64,000 nucleotides of DNA from contig JBJMNK010000021.1 in NCBI GenBank assembly GCA_045804265.1, positions 1 to 64,000 on the forward strand, read 5' to 3'. Below, in pieces: positions 32,176 through 39,536 of the stretch. The first letter of the stretch is position 1. Each line of letters starts with the position of its first letter. Position numbers and translations under genes: made by a program. The notes below the pieces were generated by a model, which saw nothing but the letters and a program-made list of their open reading frames with translations, was not told the DNA's origin and made no database searches. This DNA comes from JABFXC01 sp045804265 (lineage in GTDB: Bacteria; Gemmatimonadota; Gemmatimonadetes; Gemmatimonadales; Gemmatimonadaceae).

Positions 32176-35100
32176 CTAACGCCCGGCGATCAGCTGCTCG
32201 CGCGCCAGGTCGGCCAGCTCACCGCGCGAGGCGACACCCATCTTCTCGAAGATATTCGACAGGTGCGTGCTGACCGTTCGCGGCGAGATGCCTAACGCGA
32301 CGCCGATCTCCTTGTTCGAGCGGCGGGCCACCACCAGCTGGATGATCTCGACCTCGCGCCCGGTGAGCCCCTCTGCCCCGCGCGCCGCGACCAGCGCCGG
32401 CGGCCGCGCGCCGAGGCTGCGGAGCTGCTCGCGCGTCGCGTCCAGCTCGGGCTGAGCCCCGAGCTTCGCGAACACGTCGTGCGCCCGGCGCAGCTCGCGC
32501 GCCGCCCCCTCACGGTCGCCCGTCTCGGCCAGCGCCCGCGCGAGCTGCCGCCTGACCCGCGCCGCATCGGGCACGAACGGGATCGCTTCGAGTCGCTCGG
32601 TCGCCGCCCGCAGCAGGTCGACGGCGCGCCCGGCATTCCCCTCGAGCAGGTCGACCAGCGCGTCGCAGGCGTCAGCCCAGGCCAGCCCGAGCTCGTGGCC
32701 GACCTTCTCCGAGTCCGCCCGCAGCCGCTTGCCGAGGTCGCGCGCCCTGCCTAACGCGCTCGCCCAGAGCGCCGCCTCGGCAACCATCGGCAGCAATCGG
32801 TGAATTGCCCAGACGATGTATCCCGTCTGCTCGATCATCGCCAGCGCCTTCTCACCGATGTGGAGCGCCGCCGGATAGTCGCGACGCGCCAGTGCCAGCG
32901 CGACGCGGCCGACCATCCCCGGGATTTGCAACTGCAGGTCCGTCAGCCGCGTCGCACCCGCGCTGGCGCGGCCGATCTGTTCGGCCTCGGCGACGAGCGC
33001 GGTCGCGCGCTCCGTGTCGCCGCGCCCGAGATGCACCAGCGCGCTCCACACCAGCACCCTCGGCAGCAGCGAGCGCTGTCCCATCGCCTGCGCGAGCGCG
33101 ATCGTCCGGTCGCCAACCGCGATCGCCGCGTTCCAATCACCAGTCCCGGCGGCGAACTCGATTTCGATCTCTCCAACCCACACGCGCATGATCGGCGAGT
33201 TCAGCTCGTCCGCAAGCCGGATCGCTTCGGCGAGATGCTCGGAGACTTCGCGCGACTGCCCCGTCAATCCGCCGAGCATCGCCAGCGCCCAGTGCACCGT
33301 CGCCTCGATGACGCGGTTGTTCGCCGCGCGCGCATGGCGCAGCGCTTCCTTGCCGTGCACGCGGGCGCGCGCGGCGGGGCCGGTCCACGAGTAGAGCAGC
33401 AGCAGCGCTCGATGGACGCGCGCGAGCGCTTGCGGAGAACCGTTACGTTCCGCCGCCGCGAGCGCATCGGTGAGCACCTTCTCCGCTTCCGAACGGCGCC
33501 CCATTTCGACGAGGCAGACGCCTTTCGCCAGCGACGCGCGCAAGCCGAGCTCCGGGTCCTTCGCCTCGCGCGCAGCGGCGATCGCCGCATCGAAGTGCGC
33601 GATCGCATCACCGAACCGCGCGCCCCAGTACGCCAGCAGCCCGAGTCTCCGCTCGACGGACGCGAGGCGCCCCGGATCGCTGCGCATCACCGCGACGTCG
33701 CGCAGCTCGAGCCAGAGTGCGCGCGCGCCTCCGTGATCGCCGATCCGTTGGCGCGCCCGGGCGAGATCCGCCGTCAGGGCGAACACTTCATCGTCGTCGG
33801 CGACTGCACCCGCGCGCTTCTGCTCGGCGAGAGCGGCCGCAAGGTAGTTCGCCGCCTCGCGGTCGGCGTGGCTCGCCAGCGCGTTCCGTCCCGCGACGCC
33901 GAGGTATCGCGCCGCCCGCGCCGCGAGCTTTGGCGACGCCGCCCGGGCGAAGTGCGCCGCGAGCTCGTCGGCGTGGCGATCCGCGGCGGCACCGTAATGT
34001 TCCTCGAGCGCCAGCGCGATCCGTTCGTGCATGACTCGCGCGCCCGCGACACCCAGCCTTGCCAGGAGCGTCTCGCGCAGCAGCGGGTGCGCGACGTCGT
34101 ACTGGACCTCGTCGCCGTCGACCCGCTCCTCGAGGACACGTTCCGCGCGCAGCTCGCCTAACGATGCGGCCAGCTTCGCCCGCCCGGCCTTGCTCACCGC
34201 CTCGAGCGTCTCGAGTGTCACGCCAGTGCCGAGCACCGCGATCAGCTCGGCGGTCGAGAGCGCCGGCGCCGTCAGCCGCGAGAGGCGCGCGGCAAGTGCG
34301 TCGCCGATCGACGGCGGCAGCGTGAACGAGTCGCGCTCCCACCCGTTCCACCGCCCGCGCTCCTCGCGCAACGAGCCCTCGGCGACCAGCGACTTCAGGG
34401 TCTCCTCGATGAAGAACGCGTTGCCCCGCGTCCAGTCATGGAGCCGCCGGGCGAAATCGCGCGTGACCGCGGGCGATGCACCGAACGTCCGCTGCAGCAG
34501 CTCGTCGGTGTCGGCGAGACTGAACGGCACGACGTGGACGACGGCGGCCGCGCCTAACGCTATGAGCGAGCGCTCGGTCTCGGCCAGCGTCCGGTGCGTG
34601 TCGCGCTGCGCGGAGTTGTAGTTGCCGAGCACCAGCACCCGCTCGCGGGAGAGCTGCCGCGCAGTGAAATGGAGCAGCTCGATCGATGCTTCGTCGGCCC
34701 ACTGGAGGTTCTCGAGGACCAGGACCAGCGGCGCGCGCGCCGCGATTCGGCCGACCAGTTGGCTGAAGCTCCAGAACAGCCGCGCCTTGGCATCAGCGGG
34801 ATCGCCTCGCCCGGCGTCGCTTCGGTGCCCCGACCCCTCCGCGGCCAGCGCGGGGAACAGTCGTCCCAGCTCCGCCCCTATCCCTCGCGTCACCGTCGCC
34901 AGCGCGGCCGGGTCGAGCGCGCGCAGCGTCGGCACCAGGGCATCCGCGAACAACGCGTATGGCACTCCGGTCTCCACCGGATATCCGCGGCCGACCGCCA
35001 CTGTGAAGCCGTTCGCCGCTGCGTGTTCGGCGACCGTCGTCACGAGACGCGTCTTCCCGACACCACCCTCGCCGGTGACGAAGACGGTCAGCCCCTTCCC

Positions 35101-35196
35101 CGCGCGCGCCCGATCGAGCGTGCCCGCGAGCAGCGACAGCTCGTCGCTGCGCCCGACCAGCGGCGATGAGGGGAGTCGTGGCGGTGAAGTCGGCAT
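32176..35196 (-). CDS. Large ATP-binding LuxR-family transcriptional regulator
   Basis: This 1006-residue regulator combines an N-terminal AAA/STAND-type ATPase, a long helical-repeat middle and a C-terminal LuxR helix-turn-helix. Walker A is TGEGGVGKTRLV near residue 40 and Walker B is in LVLVLENLQWADE. The middle (about 400-930) shows repeated Ala/Leu-rich helix pairs (for example GLRASLAKGVCLVEMGRRSE) like TPR sensors of MalT or LAL regulators. The HTH reads LTGREVEIIQLVVARRS, NKEIGVALGISPRTVSTHLS. Start ATG 35196 is preferred to an in-frame ATG at 35241. Six octamer copies occur inside or at the stop (TAG). Ligand and targets are unknown. Confidence 0.88.
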   Translation of the reverse strand: MPTSPPRLPSSPLVGRSDELSLLAGTLDRARAGKGLTVFVTGEGGVGKTRLVTTVAEHAAANGFTVAVGRGYPVETGVPYALFADALVPTLRALDPAALATVTRGIGAELGRLFPALAAEGSGHRSDAGRGDPADAKARLFWSFSQLVGRIAARAPLVLVLENLQWADEASIELLHFTARQLSRERVLVLGNYNSAQRDTHRTLAETERSLIALGAAAVVHVVPFSLADTDELLQRTFGASPAVTRDFARRLHDWTRGNAFFIEETLKSLVAEGSLREERGRWNGWERDSFTLPPSIGDALAARLSRLTAPALSTAELIAVLGTGVTLETLEAVSKAGRAKLAASLGELRAERVLEERVDGDEVQYDVAHPLLRETLLARLGVAGARVMHERIALALEEHYGAAADRHADELAAHFARAASPKLAARAARYLGVAGRNALASHADREAANYLAAALAEQKRAGAVADDDEVFALTADLARARQRIGDHGGARALWLELRDVAVMRSDPGRLASVERRLGLLAYWGARFGDAIAHFDAAIAAAREAKDPELGLRASLAKGVCLVEMGRRSEAEKVLTDALAAAERNGSPQALARVHRALLLLYSWTGPAARARVHGKEALRHARAANNRVIEATVHWALAMLGGLTGQSREVSEHLAEAIRLADELNSPIMRVWVGEIEIEFAAGTGDWNAAIAVGDRTIALAQAMGQRSLLPRVLVWSALVHLGRGDTERATALVAEAEQIGRASAGATRLTDLQLQIPGMVGRVALALARRDYPAALHIGEKALAMIEQTGYIVWAIHRLLPMVAEAALWASALGRARDLGKRLRADSEKVGHELGLAWADACDALVDLLEGNAGRAVDLLRAATERLEAIPFVPDAARVRRQLARALAETGDREGAARELRRAHDVFAKLGAQPELDATREQLRSLGARPPALVAARGAEGLTGREVEIIQLVVARRSNKEIGVALGISPRTVSTHLSNIFEKMGVASRGELADLAREQLIAGR

Positions 35197-35252
35197 CGTA
35201 GGGATGCCGCCAAGATGCCGGTCCGCCCGCGCGCCGCGCAACCATCATTGCC

Positions 35253-36839
35253 TTACGGTGACGTCTCCCTGGTCGGGCACCGCGCCACGATCCCCCGCGG
35301 CCTTGCCGCATTCGCTGCCTCGAATGCACGCACGCGCGATGCGTTCCAGCTCCGCCAGTCTTCGGGGATTCCGATCGTGCGATCGTCAGCGACGCGAACC
35401 AGTGTCTGCGCCACGCTGCAGCGCCCGGCTTCGTCCAGCCGTCCGATCGCCTGCACCAGCTCAGGCGTCGCGTCCGCGGCGAGCCGCGCGGCATACTGCC
35501 AGTCGAACGACGCGCCCTCGACCGAGCGTTCGGCGTTCGTCCGCACCACCATCGCCTGTGGGTTGGCGAAGTCGAGGGCGGCGAGCACCACCCATCCGCT
35601 GATCAGCGCGGCCACTGCGAACCCCGCCTCACGGCGGCGGAGCACGGTCGCGATGAACAGTGCGAAGATGATCGAGAGCCAGATCACGATGGCTGTCGCG
35701 TACACGCGATCTTCGGTGAGCCCGAACGACGCGACGTAGAGACCCAGCCGCTGCAGCGCCGACGCGATCATCACGGCGACGAGCGCGATCATGACGAGCG
35801 CAAAGCCGCGGAACGTCCGCCAGGGTCGCGGCTCGTCCTGACGAACCAGCGCTGCGCTCCCGAGCAGCAGCGGCAGCACCAGCGTCGCCACGACCACGAG
35901 CTGAAAGAACCCGCCGCGGGCGTACTCCGCCATCGTCAGCCCGGCCACCTCTCTGACACGCGAGATGCCGCCGAAGAGGTGCGGCAGCTGGATCGCCACG
36001 AACAGCGCGAACAGCGCGTCGACCAGCCCGAGCACGGTCGCCAGCTCGGCGATGCCTAACGTGACGCGCGGCGGGTGCCAGTCGCGCCCCATGCCGAGCG
36101 GCCGGTCGGCCACGGCCGCGGCCCGGAGGTACCCGCCCGCCCACCAAGCGATGAATGCGGCGAAGGCGATGTGGCCGATCGTTTCGCCGAAGTCGATGTC
36201 GATCAGCCTCGTGAGGAGCCGCTCGAACCCCGGATCGGCCGACGAGAGCAACGCGCCGAAGACCAGCAGGATCGGCAGCGCGATGATCGCGCCTCGCACC
36301 ACCGCGACGGTTCCGCGGAGTCGCGGGCGCGCATTGCCGTCGGCCAACGCACGATCGCTCGCGATCAGCGTGGGCATGCCGAACACTCCCGAGACTGCCA
36401 CGCTCGCCGCCCCGGCGATCATCTGCCCGAGCGACGCGCGGGCGAGGGGCGAGGGCCATCCCGACGCCGCAAGGGCGAGCACCCCGAACGCGGAGATGAG
36501 CGCCAGCGCGTTGAGGGCGAGAAGTCCGTCCGCGGCCCGCCAGGCGAATACGCTGGCGAAGAATGCGATGGGAACGAACAGCGCCAGCGCCCCGCGCCCG
36601 AGCGGCCGATCGCGTACGCGCGCGACCCATGCGACCGCAACGAGCGCCGCCGCGACCCACAGCATGACATTGATGCCTAACGCTGGCGCGCGGAGCAGCC
36701 CGTCTCCGGCGATCCCGAGCAGCGTCGCGGCGAGCACCGCAGCGGTCGCGGCCTGCCTCGCTCCCGTGGTGATGCCTGCGCGCGGGGTCAGCCGGTCGGA
36801 ATCGGACATGGTGGTGACGTCGCCTGCCGTGCGTTCCAT
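35253..36839 (-). CDS. DUF4153/DUF4173-like polytopic membrane protein
   Basis: This 528-residue inner-membrane protein has around twelve hydrophobic segments, for example VMLWVAAALVAVAWVA, LALFVPIAFFASVFAW and ATAIVIWLSIIFALFIATVL. It ends in a soluble tail that includes IGIPEDWRSWNASR. The pattern agrees with the DUF4153/DUF4173 families, whose function is not known. The start ATG 36839 is supported by GAGGAG seven bases upstream; ATG 36809 is an alternative. It begins 49 bp after the end of uppS on the same strand. Confidence 0.78.
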   Translation of the reverse strand: MERTAGDVTTMSDSDRLTPRAGITTGARQAATAAVLAATLLGIAGDGLLRAPALGINVMLWVAAALVAVAWVARVRDRPLGRGALALFVPIAFFASVFAWRAADGLLALNALALISAFGVLALAASGWPSPLARASLGQMIAGAASVAVSGVFGMPTLIASDRALADGNARPRLRGTVAVVRGAIIALPILLVFGALLSSADPGFERLLTRLIDIDFGETIGHIAFAAFIAWWAGGYLRAAAVADRPLGMGRDWHPPRVTLGIAELATVLGLVDALFALFVAIQLPHLFGGISRVREVAGLTMAEYARGGFFQLVVVATLVLPLLLGSAALVRQDEPRPWRTFRGFALVMIALVAVMIASALQRLGLYVASFGLTEDRVYATAIVIWLSIIFALFIATVLRRREAGFAVAALISGWVVLAALDFANPQAMVVRTNAERSVEGASFDWQYAARLAADATPELVQAIGRLDEAGRCSVAQTLVRVADDRTIGIPEDWRSWNASRVRAFEAANAARPRGIVARCPTRETSP

Positions 36840-36888
36840 CGTGCGCTCCTCGGGGTTGGTGGTTGCCGCTGTGACTCGTCCGTGCCTG

Positions 36889-37620
36889 TCATCCCGTCGC
36901 CGCGATTCCCGGAAGCGCACCGAATCGTCGCTCCCGCCCGCAGAACTCGGCGATCGCCGTTTCGAGCAGCGCCGGTGTGAAGTCCGGCCACGCCTTGGGC
37001 GTGAACCAGAGCTCGGCGTAGGCGGCCTCCCAGAGCAGGAAGTCGCTGAGCCTGCGCTCACCACCGGTGCGGATGAGGAGGTCCACGTCGCGCGCGATGC
37101 CACCGTGCTGCGCTTCGCCGAGCAGCTCGCTGAACCGGTTGCGCGTGATCTCACCTCCCGTGGCGACCGCGGTCCGCGCGGCGGCGATGATCGCGTCGCG
37201 CCCGGAGTAGTCGATCGCGACCCGCAGATGCATCTGCTGTCCGTCGCGCGTCGCCATCTCCGCGCGTTCCACCGCCGCGCGCAGCGACGACGGCAGCCGG
37301 TCACGCCGCCCGATGATCGAGAGGCGGATCCCGTTCGCGGCCAGCCGCTCGCATTCCCCGTCGAGATAGCGGCGGAAAAGCGAGAGCAGCGCACCGACTT
37401 CGCGCGGGGGCCGCTTCCAGTTGTCGGCCGAGAAGGCATAGAGCGTCAGCAACTCCACGCCTAACGGCGGCGCCGCCTCGACGATCGCGCGCACCGTGCG
37501 CGCGCCGGCTTCGTGTCCCCGGCGCCGCGGCAGGCCGCGCGCGGTCGCCCAGCGGCCGTTGCCGTCCATCACGATCGCCACGTGCACCCCGGCGACACCA
37601 TCGTGTCGAGTACTTTGCAT
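36889..37620 (-). CDS. uppS: Isoprenyl transferase (undecaprenyl diphosphate synthase type)
   Basis: This 243-residue cis-prenyltransferase condenses isopentenyl diphosphate units to make the polyprenyl carrier for peptidoglycan and LPS. Signature regions are HVAIVMDGNGRWA, RRRGHEAGARTV, LYAFSADNWKRP, VAIDYSGRDAI, LLIRTGGERRLSDFLLW and ELWFTPKAWPDF. All five family regions are intact, including the Asp in MDGNG. The start ATG 37620 falls in the middle of an operator-like repeat shared with the upstream regulator operon. GGAG sits about eight bases upstream. Product chain length is not certain, because short-chain homologues look alike. Confidence 0.93.
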   Translation of the reverse strand: MQSTRHDGVAGVHVAIVMDGNGRWATARGLPRRRGHEAGARTVRAIVEAAPPLGVELLTLYAFSADNWKRPPREVGALLSLFRRYLDGECERLAANGIRLSIIGRRDRLPSSLRAAVERAEMATRDGQQMHLRVAIDYSGRDAIIAAARTAVATGGEITRNRFSELLGEAQHGGIARDVDLLIRTGGERRLSDFLLWEAAYAELWFTPKAWPDFTPALLETAIAEFCGRERRFGALPGIAATG

Positions 37621-37627
37621 TACAAAG
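37609..37627 (-). promoter_or_regulatory. Operator-like repeat overlapping the uppS start
   Basis: The plus strand reads AGTACTTTGCATTACAAAG. It matches 15 of 19 bases with a site upstream of the regulator/membrane operon and has the dyad TTTGYANTRCAAA. The uppS start codon lies inside it. Binding there could block uppS translation initiation or transcription. The obvious candidate binder is the winged-helix protein encoded next door. Confidence 0.5.
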
Positions 37628-37654
37628 CTCCGAGTGAAAAAAAACTGCGCCCGG

Positions 37655-38038
37655 TCAACGGTCGCGGACCGCGCGGATCAGCGCTTCCATGTGATCGACG
37701 TAGCGCTCGAGCGCGCGGCGCCCGGACGCTGTCAGGCGGAACTCCGTCTTCGGGACCCGCCCCTCGAACCGCTTGGTCGTCGTGATGTACCCCGCATCTT
37801 CGAGCTTCCGCGCATGGACGCTGAGGTTCCCGTCCGTCGCGCCGATCAGCTCCTTCAGCTCGTTGAACCCGATCGTATCGGTCGCCGCGAGCGCACTCAC
37901 GATCGCGAGACGGAGCCGCTCGTGAATGACCTTGTCCAGGTCGGGGACGTGCGATGCCTCCGCCTTCCCCTTCAGCTCGCGGAGTGGCTCGCGCTCCGAG
38001 CGCGGCCTCTTCCCTCCCGCCGGAGACGGCTTAGCCAC
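37655..38038 (-). CDS. Winged-helix transcriptional regulator
   Basis: This 127-residue DNA-binding protein has a basic N-terminal tail followed by a single winged helix: IHERLRLAIVSALAATDTIG, NELKELIGATDGNLSVHARK as recognition region and the wing ITTTKRFEGRVPKTEFRLTASG. It resembles the small ArsR/MarR-like one-domain family that is often encoded with a membrane partner. Its start overlaps the end of the membrane-protein gene by eight bases. Two copies of a TTTGYANTRCAAA dyad flank the operon and probably are its binding sites. Signal unknown. Confidence 0.83.
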   Translation of the reverse strand: MAKPSPAGGKRPRSEREPLRELKGKAEASHVPDLDKVIHERLRLAIVSALAATDTIGFNELKELIGATDGNLSVHARKLEDAGYITTTKRFEGRVPKTEFRLTASGRRALERYVDHMEALIRAVRDR

Positions 38039-38636
38039 CGTGCCTCCTCGCGATCGCCGCGCCGAATACCAGGTGCAGTCCGCCGAACGCGATCGCCATC
38101 ATCACATTGGCGGCAGCGGGAACCATGAGCACCACGATCCCACAAGCCATGAAGCACGCGCCCATGAATGGCACCACGCGCACCGAGAACGTACCCGCGC
38201 TCACCACCGCCGCGCCGTAAAGCAGCATCCATGTCGCCGGAAGCAGCGTGTAGTCGCCGCGCGAGACGAGCACCACGCTCAGCACACCACCGACCACCAT
38301 CGGCGGGACGAAGCTGAGCGCGAACTTCCGCGCTGGCCCGGAGACGATCGGTACGCGATGGTCGCGCGTCTTCCATGTCGTCGTCGCCATCGCGATCGAC
38401 ACCGCGATCGCGGCTTCGCCGAGCCAGAGGGCGAGCCACCGGTCGCCGCTGGCAGCCGCCGCGGCCAGCCACGCCGCCAGCAGCGCCGTTGCGCCGATCG
38501 CCATCTGTCCCAGCCCCGACACCGCCGTGAACGACCCCGCCCGCTCCATCGTCTCGCGGATGAAGCGGAGGTTGTCCTCTGCCTTCGCGTGCAGCGGCTG
38601 CGGGGCTGGTCGGATTTTCGCTCGGCTATCGGACAT
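38031..38636 (-). CDS. Multi-pass membrane protein partnered with winged-helix regulator
   Basis: This 201-residue protein has a polar N-terminus (LHAKAEDNLRFIRETMERAG), which recurs in proteins paired with such regulators. Six or so hydrophobic segments follow, for example MAIGATALLAAWLAAAAASG, EAAIAVSIAMATT and ACGIVVLMVPAAANVMMAIAF. It may act as a sensor that sequesters or modifies the regulator at the membrane, which is inference. I use ATG 38636; an upstream in-frame codon enters the repeat element. It is expressed from a sigma70-like promoter 120 bp upstream and is cotranscribed with the regulator gene. Confidence 0.8.
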   Translation of the reverse strand: MSDSRAKIRPAPQPLHAKAEDNLRFIRETMERAGSFTAVSGLGQMAIGATALLAAWLAAAAASGDRWLALWLGEAAIAVSIAMATTTWKTRDHRVPIVSGPARKFALSFVPPMVVGGVLSVVLVSRGDYTLLPATWMLLYGAAVVSAGTFSVRVVPFMGACFMACGIVVLMVPAAANVMMAIAFGGLHLVFGAAIARRHGG

Positions 38637-38645
38637 ACACGGGGC

Positions 38646-38780
38646 TGTAAGCAGTAACTGACGAGCAGTAAGCGACAAGCAGGACGCCGGAAGTAGTCGG
38701 CGACGAGCGCCCTTCTCGAACCGGTCGCCTGGTCCCGCTGTCGCTGCCTGCCTGCAGTTTATCGCTGATTGCGAGTTTCG
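38646..38780. repeat. Dispersed TAAGC-type inverted-repeat element, copy B
   Basis: One end carries CTGTAAGCAGTAACTG and AGCAGTAAGCGACAAGCAGG. The other end, CTGCCTGCCTGCAGTTTATCGCT, matches the inverse of the left arm of copy A near base 388 at most positions. The far end provides the -10 box of the promoter for the membrane-protein/regulator operon. No ORF is present. Confidence 0.45.
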
Positions 38781-38784
38781 TCAA
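38756..38784 (-). promoter_or_regulatory. Sigma70-like promoter for membrane-protein/regulator operon
   Basis: On the minus strand, TTGACG (38784-38779) and TAAACT (38761-38756) are separated by 17 bp. It directs transcription toward the gene at 38636. The -10 box is inside repeat element B and the -35 box touches the operator-like site. Confidence 0.62.
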
Positions 38785-38802
38785 GTACTTTGTACTGCAA
38801 AC
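38784..38802 (-). promoter_or_regulatory. Operator-like repeat next to the -35 box
   Basis: The plus strand reads AGTACTTTGTACTGCAAAC, the second copy of the TTTGYANTRCAAA dyad also seen at the uppS start. It abuts the -35 box of the operon promoter, a position that suits control by the operon's own winged-helix regulator. Confidence 0.5.
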
Positions 38803-38826
38803 CAGCCCGCGGTTTCGTGCGCCTGA

Positions 38827-39453
38827 TCACGCCCCCGCCGAGATCGGTCCCGGCGGAGGATCACTCGCTGGAAAGCTCTGCTCGACCGTCTCATCGACGG
38901 CGCGCTCCTCGATTCCACGGCCGAACACCTGCACCATCTTCGAGTTGAACTGCGGAATGTCGTCCGGCTTCCGGCTCGTCACGAGCTTCTGGTCGGTCTG
39001 CACCGTGGTGTCGACCCAGCTCCCTCCCGCGTTCTCGACATCGGTCTTGAGGCTTGGCCAGGAGGTGATCGTGCGCCCCTCAAGCACCCCGGCCTCGACG
39101 AGCAGCCACGGGCCGTGACAGATCGCGGCGACCGGCTTGTCACGCTCGAAGAAGTCGCGAACGAAATTCACCGCGCGACGATCCATGCGAAGCTTGTCCG
39201 GATTCGCGACGCCACCGGGGAGCAGCAGCGCGTCATAATCCGCCGCGCTCACCTCGGCAAGCACACGATCCACTGGAATCTGGTCGCCCTTCTCGTCGTG
39301 ATTCATCCCCTGGATCGTGCCGCTCTTCAGCGAGATGACGTCGGTGTTCGCTCCCGCTTTCTCGAGCGCGGCTTTCGGCTCGAGAAGTTCGACTTGCTCT
39401 ACGCCATCGGTAGCGAGAATCGCTACCTTCTTCCCCTTGAGTCCCTGCTCCAT
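38827..39453 (-). CDS. DJ-1/PfpI-family protein (type 1 glutamine amidotransferase-like)
   Basis: This 208-residue cytoplasmic protein has the YhbO/PfpI layout: VAILATDGVEQVEL, DALLLPGGVANPDKLR and the nucleophile elbow VAAICHGPWLL with Cys followed by His. Family members act as stress chaperones or in glycation/peptidase-like chemistry; the exact activity is disputed. The C-terminus has an added acidic Pro-rich tail (SFPASDPPPG), common in soil bacteria. GGAGGA is placed six bases before ATG 39453. It is divergent from the antiporter gene. Confidence 0.9.
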   Translation of the reverse strand: MEQGLKGKKVAILATDGVEQVELLEPKAALEKAGANTDVISLKSGTIQGMNHDEKGDQIPVDRVLAEVSAADYDALLLPGGVANPDKLRMDRRAVNFVRDFFERDKPVAAICHGPWLLVEAGVLEGRTITSWPSLKTDVENAGGSWVDTTVQTDQKLVTSRKPDDIPQFNSKMVQVFGRGIEERAVDETVEQSFPASDPPPGPISAGA

Positions 39454-39536
39454 CGTGTCCTCCGTTCTCGGGCATTCGCGTTCGTGCCGCGCAATCAGCT
39501 CGCCCTAACGTCACGAACCATGCCTTTGCCCTCGAG

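Noticed and set aside
32800..34161. 453-codon plus-strand frame inside the LuxR-type regulator
   Set aside because: Arg-rich, no motifs, and the opposite frame continues through a full-length regulator.
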